This document shows, one piece after another, positions 45,296-52,569 of a stretch of 64,000 nt of DNA. The position numbers were made by a program, and so were the translations under genes. The notes beneath the pieces are model-generated. The model made no database searches. It saw nothing but the letters and a program-made list of their open reading frames with translations, and was not told the origin of the DNA. The first letter of the stretch is position 1, and the number at the start of each line of letters is the position of its first letter. The DNA is from Candidatus Galacturonatibacter soehngenii (GTDB lineage: Bacteria > Bacillota > Clostridia > Lachnospirales > Lachnospiraceae). The stretch is from positions 124,001-188,000 of the forward strand of contig NZ_WAGX01000007.1 of assembly GCF_008830185.1 (NCBI RefSeq), written 5' to 3'.

Positions 45296-46738
45296 ATGAA
45301 TTATAGATTAGTTTCCAATATACTGGGTAAGGTTATGCTTTTGGAAGCAGCGTTAATGATTCCTTCCCTGATTGTATCGTTAATTTATAAGGAGGAAAGT
45401 GCGAGTGCATTCCTTATATCCATTGTGATACTGGCAGTGATAGGCTTTGTACTTTCTCTCATTAAGGCACAAAAAACTAAAATGTTTGCTAGAGACGGTT
45501 TTATGATCGTCTCTTTGTCTTGGATTATATTAGCCTTGTTTGGTGCGTTTCCCTTTTATATCTCAGGAGAAATTCCGTCCTTTGTAGATTGTATTTTTGA
45601 AACAATATCGGGATTTACAACGACTGGGTCAAGTATATTAACTGATGTAGAGGTATTACCAAAGGGATTATTATTTTGGAGAAGTTTTACTCATTGGTTT
45701 GGAGGAATGGGGGTTTTGGTTTTTTTCCTTACACTCATACCTTCTATGAATGGAAGAACCCAACATATCTTAAGAGCAGAGTCTCCAGGACCTTCTCCAG
45801 GTAAACTAGTTCCTAAGATTAAAGACACTTCAATGATATTATATAGTATTTACTTCATTCTTACATTAATATGTATTGTCTGCTTACTTTTAGCGGGAAT
45901 GCCTTTATTTGATTCCATTGTTCATACCTTTGGAACAGCTGGTACAGGTGGATTCGGAATTAAGAATAATAGTTTAGCCTATTATAACAGTCCATTAATC
46001 TATATGATTATATCCATATTTATGATAGTGTTTGGAGTGAATTTTACAATTTATTTTTATATTTTAAAACGTAATGTATTTGAGATAAAAAAGAATAGTG
46101 AGGTAAAATTATTCATTGTGATAGTCACCTTAGCCACCCTTTTGATTACAGTTAATATTAAAGGGTTATATGGTTCCATATGGGTAGCATTTTATCAGTC
46201 ATTTTTTCAAGTCACTTCCTTGGTGTCAACAACTGGGTTTGCAACTGCAGATTATAATCAATGGCCAGCGTTTAGTAAGATGATTTTAATGTGTCTAATG
46301 TTTGCAGGAAGCTGTGCTGGTTCCACAGCAGGTGGAATTAAGCAGATTCGTCTTTTGATTATGTTAAAAGTTATACGCAGAAATATAAAAAAATTAATAC
46401 ATCCCCGTTCAGTTATACCAATTAGAGCAGACGGAAAGTTAGTAGAAGAAGAGCAGGTGTTTGGCGTAACTACCTTTTGCTTTGTTTATTTTTTGATATT
46501 AATTGGTGCGACTTTGCTCATATCACTTGATAATCATGATTTTGAAACGAATTTTTCTGCTGTTCTTACTGCTGTTAGTAACGTAGGGCCTGGTTTTGGA
46601 AAAGTAGGACCAACGGGGAACTTCGCCTTTTATTCAGATTGGAGTAAGCTAGTTTTATCGTTTTGTATGTTAGTAGGAAGGTTGGAGATTTTCCCAGTAT
46701 TGATGATATTACATCCAAGTTCATGGAAAAGAGCATAG
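45296..46738 (+). CDS. trkH: TrkH-family potassium transporter membrane subunit
   Basis: 480 residues with the four-fold M1-P-M2 plan. Selectivity-filter-like turns are visible (SGFTTTGSSIL, GTAGTGGFGIKN, SLVSTTGFATADYN, AVSNVGPGFGKVG). AAGGAAGG precedes the ATG. With TrkA it forms a K+ uptake system. The intramembrane-loop region after the third repeat shows GSCAGSTAGGIKQIR. It ends at a strong terminator. Confidence 0.95.
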   Translation: MNYRLVSNILGKVMLLEAALMIPSLIVSLIYKEESASAFLISIVILAVIGFVLSLIKAQKTKMFARDGFMIVSLSWIILALFGAFPFYISGEIPSFVDCIFETISGFTTTGSSILTDVEVLPKGLLFWRSFTHWFGGMGVLVFFLTLIPSMNGRTQHILRAESPGPSPGKLVPKIKDTSMILYSIYFILTLICIVCLLLAGMPLFDSIVHTFGTAGTGGFGIKNNSLAYYNSPLIYMIISIFMIVFGVNFTIYFYILKRNVFEIKKNSEVKLFIVIVTLATLLITVNIKGLYGSIWVAFYQSFFQVTSLVSTTGFATADYNQWPAFSKMILMCLMFAGSCAGSTAGGIKQIRLLIMLKVIRRNIKKLIHPRSVIPIRADGKLVEEEQVFGVTTFCFVYFLILIGATLLISLDNHDFETNFSAVLTAVSNVGPGFGKVGPTGNFAFYSDWSKLVLSFCMLVGRLEIFPVLMILHPSSWKRA

Positions 46739-46753
46739 CAAGGATTTATAAGA

Positions 46754-46811
46754 AATGAACCCCTGATGAGTTAGACTAAAATAATTCATGTATCAGGGGT
46801 TCATTCTATTA
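46754..46811. terminator. Bidirectional terminator between trkH and the MerR gene
   Basis: Perfect 14-bp stem, AATGAACCCCTGAT (46754-46767) with ATCAGGGGTTCATT (46792-46805), then a T-rich run on the plus side. Confidence 0.85.
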
Positions 46812-46829
46812 TTTTTAGTAATAGGATGA

Positions 46830-47639
46830 TTAATTTGCTCCTGAGCCAAAGCCTGTTGGCGTAGAAGGCGGCGTATAGATTAACTTATTTGGTGAACCGT
46901 TGTAAGCGGTTTGTATTATGCTATCATAGTTACGAAATTCAAGATGAGAGGAAGATACAAGAGGAGTGTAATAGCCTTCTTTATATTGAATTAGCTTTCT
47001 CCTTTGCATTCGTTTAAAAGTTTTAAAGGCTATTTCACTGTCCAAAAAGATGCCTCGTTCGATACATCTGTGTGCAATTGCATTAAAATCCATACTTTTA
47101 TTTTTCCACAAAAGCTCTAATATAAATAATTCAATCGCATTCGCCTTTTTTGCAAATAAGGAATGCTTGGTGTAGATACGACGTTTTCTTTGGTTATTAT
47201 ACTCTGGCTCTTTTGGATCAATGTGAGAAAAATCAGGGTAAATGTCACAAAGAGGAAGTCTATAATTTTGGGAGATATCGATGAATGCCTCCGATAAAGA
47301 GTCAATGTCTTTGATATTCATATTTGCTTTGATGTTAGAAAGAGTGGATAATATTAAAGTCCTTTGTTTTGTTTCTTCACGTATTCTGTTTTCATAAGCC
47401 ATTAAAATCTCTTGCATTTTATCAGGTTGCTCCAAAAGTATCTTAATTTCATCTATAGAAAATAAGAGTTTTCTTAGCGTGGAAATGGATATCAGGCGAC
47501 AAACGGTCTGCTTGGAATAATCTCTGAAATTTCTATTACGAATTACTTTAATATCTGGGCGAATCAAGCCACGTTCCTCGTAATATCTTATCGTCTTTTG
47601 TGACAGGTTGCTTATCTTTGCTACTTGGTTAATCTTCAT
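46830..47639 (-). CDS. MerR-family transcriptional regulator with unusual C-terminal domain
   Basis: 269 residues from ATG 47639, preceded by GGAGGTG; an in-frame upstream ATG lies before that site. The first 70 residues are a MerR winged helix (MKINQVAKISNLSQKTIRYY, EERGLIRP), followed by the dimerisation coiled coil (EILMAYENRIREETKQR). The C-terminal 130 residues look like a second helical or winged-helix domain (SMDFNAIAHRCIERGIFLDS, MQRRKLIQYKEGYY) and end in PTGFGSGAN. No Cys-rich metal loop is seen. Its own promoter has the 19-bp spacer typical of MerR control. Confidence 0.85.
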   Translation of the reverse strand: MKINQVAKISNLSQKTIRYYEERGLIRPDIKVIRNRNFRDYSKQTVCRLISISTLRKLLFSIDEIKILLEQPDKMQEILMAYENRIREETKQRTLILSTLSNIKANMNIKDIDSLSEAFIDISQNYRLPLCDIYPDFSHIDPKEPEYNNQRKRRIYTKHSLFAKKANAIELFILELLWKNKSMDFNAIAHRCIERGIFLDSEIAFKTFKRMQRRKLIQYKEGYYTPLVSSSHLEFRNYDSIIQTAYNGSPNKLIYTPPSTPTGFGSGAN

Positions 47640-47661
47640 TTTTAAACACCTCCTTTTCATT

Positions 47662-47692
47662 AGCATAACATATTACCCAAGGGAATAAGCAA
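47662..47692 (-). promoter_or_regulatory. MerR-type promoter with 19-bp spacer
   Basis: On the minus strand TTGCTT (47687-47692) and TATGCT (47662-47667) are separated by 19 bases that contain a CCCTTGGG core near their centre. Overlong spacers with a central dyad are the signature of MerR-activated promoters. The 200 bases beyond it toward the integrase remnant are AT-rich and hold no gene that I can support. Confidence 0.6.
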
Positions 47693-47902
47693 GTAAAAAG
47701 TAAAAAAATATAAAGTAAAGAAGAGAGGAAATAAAGAAAATATTAGTCTAAAAGATTCAAAGACTTTGGAGTGTTTTGGCTGAAAAAAGCACATTCCTGA
47801 ATGCAATAGCAATTAGCGTACAAGAAAAAAATGTAACGCTCGCTTAAAACTTAAAAGAACATAGTAAAATCAACAATTTCATAAGAAATTTTTTAAAAAT
47901 AA

Positions 47903-48358
47903 GCACTGTCAGTTGTCTGCATAGAAATAGCATATAGAGCGGGTTTGCGTGTAAAAGAAATAGCAAGATTACATTCAGATAACATAAATTTAGAAAAAGG
48001 TGTAATTGAAGTTCGTGAAGGGTCTAAGAATGGTAAATTTAGAGATGTATCAATTCGAACTCCAGATATAGCTTATTTTACTGATTTAAAAGAAGAAATG
48101 AAAGGACAATATATTTGTCGTGGAGTAAGTGAAGATAGTTTGAATCGGGGAATAAGACGTGTTATGCAAGATTTATCACTTGATAAAAAATATTATGCAA
48201 CAACAATACATAGTATTAGAAAATTATATGCAAGTGAAAGAATGCAAGAAGAAAGAGAAAAAGGCTTAAATGAGCGTGATTCGTGGTGTGTTGTACAACA
48301 AAATTTGGGGCATGGAAATAAATTTAGGGAAGAATTGTATAAAATATATATTAAGTAA
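47903..48358 (+). pseudogene. Tyrosine recombinase (integrase) C-terminal remnant
   Basis: The open frame (after a stop at 47900) reads CIEIAYRAGLRVKEIARL, the start of the catalytic domain with the first Arg, then HSIRKLYAS (His-x-x-Arg), LGHGNKF and a final Tyr (ELYKIYIK). The whole N-terminal SAM-like DNA-binding half is absent, and no ribosome site or AUG is present; the first start-like codon is TTG 47945 inside the domain. Catalytic residues are largely intact but the protein cannot be a working integrase. It marks an old mobile-element insertion next to toxin-like genes. Confidence 0.8.
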
Positions 48359-48386
48359 AAAATATCTGATTTATGTTTTTACATTT

Positions 48387-48418
48387 CATGTACAATAATC
48401 TTAAGATTATTGTACATG
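48387..48418. terminator. Perfect 32-bp palindrome, probable terminator
   Basis: A 16-base arm (CATGTACAATAATCTT) is followed at once by its exact complement, centred at 48402/48403, then TATTTCATTTTTT. It lies just after the integrase remnant. It could act as a terminator or cruciform. Confidence 0.65.
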
Positions 48419-48524
48419 TATTTCATTTTTTACCATTATATGTTAAATTATTTTTATCATATAAAAGGGGAGATAATAAAAAAAAATAATTAGTAAAACA
48501 TTATGTTTTGTTTTTGCTCTTATA

Positions 48525-48917
48525 GTGGCTTTTAGTATAGATATGCCATCATTTGCAAAAAATCCTATTGTTACTGAACAAAAAAGTATTACTTATACGA
48601 TTCACTCAGCTATAATTCCTGATCCAATAACTCAAGCAGAAACTTTAATAAAAGCTAATTATATTAGAGCTAAAAACAAGGGTAAGAAACCATTTTCTCA
48701 TTCAAAACAAGTGGGAGGAAGTTTACCTACAGAAGGTAAAGCATATTCTTCAAAAGATTTGTATGATAAAGATGGAAATTTAAAACAAAGACGATATTAT
48801 GATAAAAACGGTAATGCAGATGTAGATATTGATTATCGACATGGTGGTAATGGAAAGGAACCATTTCCACATAGACATAAATGGTCTAATGGTAAAAGAG
48901 GAAAGGCATATTGGTAA
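48525..48917 (+). CDS. Polymorphic-toxin-like secreted protein with lost start codon
   Basis: 130 residues from GTG 48525, but that start has no ribosome site. In the same frame the bases before it (from 48480) encode a textbook signal peptide, KKIISKTLCFVFALIVAFSI and on to MPSFA, with no AUG before the stop at 48477. AGGGGAG (48466-48472) lies where the lost start should be, followed by a 9-A run; one A fewer would join the frame to an ATA. The C-terminal 65 residues (VGGSLPTEGKAYSS, DGNLKQRRYYDKNGNADVDI, FPHRHKW) resemble C-terminal domains I know from Firmicute polymorphic toxins; this is from memory. Conserved His and Asp could be catalytic. Confidence 0.6.
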   Translation: MAFSIDMPSFAKNPIVTEQKSITYTIHSAIIPDPITQAETLIKANYIRAKNKGKKPFSHSKQVGGSLPTEGKAYSSKDLYDKDGNLKQRRYYDKNGNADVDIDYRHGGNGKEPFPHRHKWSNGKRGKAYW

Positions 48918-48920
48918 AAT

Positions 48921-49199
48921 ATGGACATGTATAATTTTGATATGTTATCAAAAGAATTAGAAGTTGGAAGGGAAATAGAGTTTGAATATAATAAAAATCA
49001 GTATTCTATAACAAATAGTACTGATGGATATTGGTATTTTTATTGTGATTCTACAAAAAAGGAACTATTAAAAATTTGTGAATTTGATGATAAACAGAAG
49101 TTGATAAAGACAATGGCGGAATATAAAATTGATGGAACATCAATCAGAGATATTTTTGATCTTTTTAAATATAATATTGAATCATTAAGCATATTATAA
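48921..49199 (+). CDS. Small immunity-like protein
   Basis: 92 residues, starting 4 bases after the toxin-like stop, so probably co-translated. Acidic, no signal peptide, cytoplasmic. The pattern REIEFEYNKNQYSITNSTDG followed by YWYFYCDSTKK is found, to my recollection, in small proteins beside this type of toxin domain. As the partner of a secreted toxin it would protect the producer. I cannot name a domain family. Ribosome site is weak. Confidence 0.6.
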   Translation: MDMYNFDMLSKELEVGREIEFEYNKNQYSITNSTDGYWYFYCDSTKKELLKICEFDDKQKLIKTMAEYKIDGTSIRDIFDLFKYNIESLSIL

Positions 49200-49267
49200 T
49201 ACTTTTTATTAAAGTAAATTAATAGTCAAGGGAGCGTTAGCTCTGCAGATAGGTTCTGCAGCTTATA

Positions 49268-49513
49268 ATGGGATATTTAAAAGGTAAAAGTTCGCTTATG
49301 ATATTTGAAAAGCATGCTAATTTAAAGTATAAATATGGGAATCGACACTTTTGGTATAGAGGATATTATGTTGATACAGTAGGGAAAAACACAAAAAAGA
49401 TTCAAGAATATATTGCAAATCAATTGAAAGAAGATCATGAAGCAGATCAGATGACATTGAATGAATATATTGACCCGTTTACGGGTGAGCCAGTACAAAA
49501 AAGCAAAAAGTAA
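49268..49513 (+). pseudogene. tnpA: IS200/IS605-family TnpA transposase, C-terminal fragment
   Basis: 81 residues beginning MGYLKGKSSLMIF and containing NLKYKYGNRHFWYRGYYVDT, with the Y1 catalytic tyrosine region (YVDTVGKNTKKIQEYI), then the usual end EYIDPFTGEPV. A full TnpA is about 150 residues; the N-terminal part with the HUH metal motif is missing and the bases before 49268 do not encode it. It is therefore inactive unless supplied by another copy. Confidence 0.88.
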
Positions 49514-49591
49514 TCCCTAAGAGGGAAGCTAGAGAATAAAGCTATCATGAAAGGCTCAAGGAGCTTGCAGGAATAAGGAGTCAATAAAAAA

Positions 49592-49708
49592 GCCCTTTAG
49601 GGCCAGCCTGAAAAGGAAGTGCGGTTGGCAAAACCATCAGGTGCCTCCGGGCGCAAGCAGGGAAAAGCCCCTTATAGGGGCAGAGCAAGCCACCGGCTAA
49701 GCCGGTGG
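49592..49708 (+). repeat. Structured right end of the IS element
   Basis: Three near-perfect hairpins in a row: GCCCT-TT-AGGGC (49592-49603), GCCCCT-TAT-AGGGGC (49667-49681) and CCACCGGC-TAA-GCCGGTGG (49690-49708), with a G+C-rich stretch between. The last is the subterminal hairpin recognised by TnpA in this family. The whole may also be transcribed as a small RNA. Confidence 0.7.
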
Positions 49709-49714
49709 TCTTGA

Positions 49715-50533
49715 CTATGGATTATTTTCAACAAAGTTCATTAAGATATCATTAAATAAATCCTTCTGATCATAGAAAGCTCCATGACCACTAAATTCAA
49801 AAGGTATTAAAATTGAATTTCGAATCATTTTGTTTTGAATCTCACCCAATGGAAAGGGAACAATTTTATCATGAATACCATGAATAATTAAAGTTGGAAC
49901 ATTAATTGCCTCCAAATCACTAAATAAAACTTCTTTAATCCAAGTATTTGCAACAGCAGCCGTTGCCCAGCCAGCCGCTTGCAGACCAAGTTGAAAGAAC
50001 CAATCTGAAAACGGTTGTGTAAGATGTTGAAAGAAAAACATATTACCAAAGTTTTGTAGCATTTGTGGGCGATCTTGATAGGTTGCTTCAATCAATTGAT
50101 CTACGGTTTCGCGATCAGAGCCATAAGGAAAATCAGCCCGTTTAATTAAACTTGGAGCAGCCGCAGCACAAAGTACAAGCTTTGATACTCCATAGCCTGC
50201 ATATCTACCCATATAGCGGCAAGCAATGGCACCACCTGTAGAGTGCCCAAGCAATGTAAAATTGTTTAAATTCATTTTATCTACTATGCCCTTTACATCA
50301 TCTGCAAGGGTATCGTAATCATATCCTTCAAATGGTTTATCTGAATTACCAAAGCCTCTAGTGTCAATACCAATACAACGGTAACCAAATCTAGGAAGGG
50401 TGTCAAATTGATACTCAAAAAGTTTATGGTTTGCTGGCCATCCATGTAGAAAAAGTATAGTTTTGTTTCCAGTTGGGTTAAGATCCTCCACAAAATAGTT
50501 AATCCCATTACCAACCGTGATGTAATATCCCAT
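49715..50533 (-). CDS. Alpha/beta hydrolase
   Basis: 272 residues from ATG 50533, which follows GGGAGGC; an in-frame TTG at 50545 lies inside that site. It has the alpha/beta-hydrolase fold: HGWPANHKL oxyanion region, nucleophile S98 in LLGHSTGGAIAC, D222 in IIHGIHDKIVPF and H250 in FSGHGAFY. The cap domain is of the epoxide-hydrolase/haloperoxidase type. The stop codon TAG (49717-49715) lies within the right end of the IS element, so insertion has probably replaced the last few native residues; the core is complete. Substrate unknown. Confidence 0.92.
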   Translation of the reverse strand: MGYYITVGNGINYFVEDLNPTGNKTILFLHGWPANHKLFEYQFDTLPRFGYRCIGIDTRGFGNSDKPFEGYDYDTLADDVKGIVDKMNLNNFTLLGHSTGGAIACRYMGRYAGYGVSKLVLCAAAAPSLIKRADFPYGSDRETVDQLIEATYQDRPQMLQNFGNMFFFQHLTQPFSDWFFQLGLQAAGWATAAVANTWIKEVLFSDLEAINVPTLIIHGIHDKIVPFPLGEIQNKMIRNSILIPFEFSGHGAFYDQKDLFNDILMNFVENNP

Positions 50534-50737
50534 GATGCCTCCCAAGCATTTATTTCATTATCTCTATAATATATGTATCTGCATTAGAATTTCATACATC
50601 AAAATAATATTAGAAAAAATAGTTAAATTGGAAACTATATTGAGAAAACTTATCATGTGAAAAATGAAAGTTTATGATATATTTTCAACAGGAATATAAC
50701 CACGGATAAAAAGCGTATTTTGGAGGTGTAATCTGGC

Positions 50738-51574
50738 GTGTTGGAAACTGAGAAAAAATTAAATACCGAGGGTTTAAAATATATGCTGGCCCTTGCTGAG
50801 ATTAAGGAAGGACGTCCATCGGCGACAAAAGTTGCAAAGGAGTTTGGAGTCAACCGCTCTACCGTGTGTCGAGCACTAGCAGACTATGTTGAGCAAGATT
50901 TTTTAACCTCAAATTTTCAATTTACTCAAAGAGGGATGCATTATATAGAGGTTTGCATTGAGAGAAGAGATAGCATTTTGAAGGCTCTTACCAACAAAGG
51001 AATGCCTTTTGAAAAGGCAAAAAATAGTGCAATCACAATACTTTGTTCTTGTGATTGGGAGACCGTTGATTTGCTTGCTAGAAGTATTGATCGATTTTAT
51101 GATAGTAGAAAGAAGAGGCTTCAAAAAGAAAAAAAGAAATCCTTTCCAGGTTCTAAAGTAAATGAATATTTAAGAGTTGGTAATTATACGGCTTCCTTTC
51201 TTTTTCTAAAGATTGATAAAAACAAGCACGAACAAGTATCTATGGCAAACGAGGGCTTTCGCCACCCAGGTACAATGATCATATCTACGAATGGAAACTA
51301 TCTGCTCTTAAGATTAACTTTAGTAGAAAGACAATCAAGATTTGCCAACCAGTTTTTGCGTGGAAGACTTGATGGGATGAAATACGAAAAGAATGGTGTA
51401 ATACATCAGGTAAAAATAAAGGATAATTGTGCATACATACCCCTTGAAGCATTTCACTTTCTGTATGTGAAAGAGGATAATATTTTACAAGGGAAAGCCG
51501 AACTTATTATGTCTTGTTCCGTAGGCGCCCTTAATATGCCAGAAAGTAAAGCCGTTCTAAACATATATTGCTAA
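50738..51574 (+). CDS. DtxR-like transcriptional regulator of the heme locus
   Basis: 278 residues. GTG start with GGAGGTG 9 bases before it. The first 65 residues form a DtxR-like winged helix (GRPSATKVAKEFGVNRSTVC RALADYVEQDFL); residues 66-125 resemble the DtxR dimer/metal-binding helices (IERRDSILKALTNKGMPFEK AKNSA, then CSCDWETVDLL) but with Cys residues and without the usual His-Glu set. The remaining 150 residues are a mostly beta domain I do not recognise. It stands directly before the heme genes, so control by iron or heme is likely, as MtsR does in streptococci. Palindrome 51683-51700 is a candidate operator. Confidence 0.75.
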   Translation: MLETEKKLNTEGLKYMLALAEIKEGRPSATKVAKEFGVNRSTVCRALADYVEQDFLTSNFQFTQRGMHYIEVCIERRDSILKALTNKGMPFEKAKNSAITILCSCDWETVDLLARSIDRFYDSRKKRLQKEKKKSFPGSKVNEYLRVGNYTASFLFLKIDKNKHEQVSMANEGFRHPGTMIISTNGNYLLLRLTLVERQSRFANQFLRGRLDGMKYEKNGVIHQVKIKDNCAYIPLEAFHFLYVKEDNILQGKAELIMSCSVGALNMPESKAVLNIYC

Positions 51575-51682
51575 GTTGAGAAATAATTTCGTTAAGAAAA
51601 AATATAAATTTAGTAAAAATGAAGAAAGCAAAGAATTTTCAAAGAAAAGCAAGAGTGTTGAATCATATTAAACCTATATAAA

Positions 51683-51700
51683 TGTTGCATGAGTGCAACA
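51683..51700. promoter_or_regulatory. TGTTGCA-TGAG-TGCAACA palindrome before the heme operon
   Basis: Perfect 7-bp arms with a 4-base centre lie 7 bases upstream of the -35 of the heme operon. The arms equal those of the palindrome before the ABC exporter (29869-29882). Binder unknown; the DtxR-like product next door is the first candidate. Confidence 0.5.
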
Positions 51701-51707
51701 AGCTTGT

Positions 51708-51735
51708 TTGACAGAAAAAATATATTTGATAAAAT
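51708..51735 (+). promoter_or_regulatory. Promoter of the heme acquisition operon
   Basis: Consensus TTGACA (51708-51713) and TAAAAT (51730-51735), 16 bases apart. The 125-base leader contains an imperfect CAG/CTG hairpin ending in a run of nine or more T (about 51775-51801) and a small GTTAG/CTAAC hairpin (51811-51826), which could attenuate transcription. Confidence 0.65.
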
Positions 51736-51861
51736 AAAGATGTTTTTCGCAATAGCGAGGACAACACTTAAAAATAACGCAGTTAGAAGCTGTTTTTTTT
51801 TAAGGTAGTGGTTAGTCAAAACTAACAAAAAATAGATAGAGTTAAGGAAGGAGAACTATAA

Positions 51862-52569
51862 ATGAAAAAGAACCAGTTTGTTCTAAAAAAGATGAAGCAA
51901 GTTGCCACATGTGCACTTGCAGTAGCCATTGTAGCAACCAGCACCTCGTCAGAAATAGCATATGCAAGTCAGGTGAATGACACAGTAGATAGTAAGGATT
52001 TAGTTGTGGAGGAAGAAGAGGACACAACTAAAAATATTGAGGTGATTACAGAAGAAGAAAATGCGTTGATAGAAAATGAAGCTAGCGCTTTGGAAGAAGT
52101 AGTGCCTAATTCCCTTGAAAGTGTGCAAACGCAGTTAGAAGCAGGAACCTATTTAGTGCCAGTTGCGATGATGAATGCAAGTAACATAAGCAATCCATCC
52201 ATGGCGTCTTCCACACTAGAATCAATTGGTCTTATCATAGTATCAGAGGATGGTACTGTCACCTTACAAACAAAGTGGAAAAGCTTGTCTATGGCTGGTT
52301 TGGTGGGCAGTGTCACAAAGATAGGAGTTTTTCAAACAGAAGATATAAGCAGTCAAGATGCAATAGATGGATTGGTAGAAGCAACTGTAGATACATACAG
52401 GAAGGTAAGCTATTCTGAGGAATTAAAGCCAGAGAAGATAACACTTACAATACCAAATGATATGAAGACTAAAAATGGTGTGTATATTAAAATGGAAGTA
52501 GATATGGGAATGAATCCAGAGGCTTTCATTAAAATCGATTATGCAAATGCGAATGCGGTAACCCTTTGA
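51862..52569 (+). CDS. Secreted NEAT-domain heme-binding protein, N-terminal part before in-frame TGA
   Basis: 235 residues to a TGA. A signal peptide (cleavage near AYA-SQ, 35) is followed by an acidic linker and a NEAT domain (about 90-230: AGTYLVPVAMMNASNISNPS MASS, TLQTKWKSLSMAGLVGSVT, EAFIKIDY). The SMAS loop matches the NEAT heme-lip helix; the usual second-strand YxxxY is not obvious, so Met may ligate heme. After the TGA the same frame continues for 737 codons with BIG2, NEAT and FIVAR domains, so this is the 5' end of one longer gene. AAGGAAGGAG precedes the ATG. Confidence 0.85.
   Translation: MKKNQFVLKKMKQVATCALAVAIVATSTSSEIAYASQVNDTVDSKDLVVEEEEDTTKNIEVITEEENALIENEASALEEVVPNSLESVQTQLEAGTYLVPVAMMNASNISNPSMASSTLESIGLIIVSEDGTVTLQTKWKSLSMAGLVGSVTKIGVFQTEDISSQDAIDGLVEATVDTYRKVSYSEELKPEKITLTIPNDMKTKNGVYIKMEVDMGMNPEAFIKIDYANANAVTL
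52567..52569 (+). other. In-frame TGA between NEAT and BIG2 domains
   Basis: The codons AVTL-TGA-LDQESLSLKVG run straight through without frame change; homology to NEAT ends just before and a BIG2 domain starts just after. A single base change (for example TCA to TGA) would explain it. The next bases are CTT, similar to but not the known CTA read-through context. Confidence 0.9.

Larger units (their letters stand above)
49222..49718 (+). mobile_element. Internally deleted IS200/IS605-type element
   Basis: A 9-bp inverted repeat, ATAGTCAAG (49222-49230) and CTTGACTAT (49710-49718), bounds about 0.5 kb that holds a left subterminal hairpin (GAGC-GTTA-GCTC, 49232-49243), the 3' half of a tnpA gene and a structured right end with several hairpins. 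The N-terminal half of tnpA is gone, so the element cannot move by itself. Boundaries are inferred from the repeat and the hairpins. Confidence 0.7.

Noticed and set aside
48480-48524. Normal start codon for the toxin-like gene upstream of GTG 48525
   Set aside because: The frame has only AAA, ATA and ATT codons before the stop at 48477; none is a convincing start at a proper distance from the ribosome site.
52567-52569. Selenocysteine reading of the in-frame TGA
   Set aside because: No strong stem-loop of bacterial SECIS type directly follows, and NEAT/BIG2 proteins are not selenoproteins.
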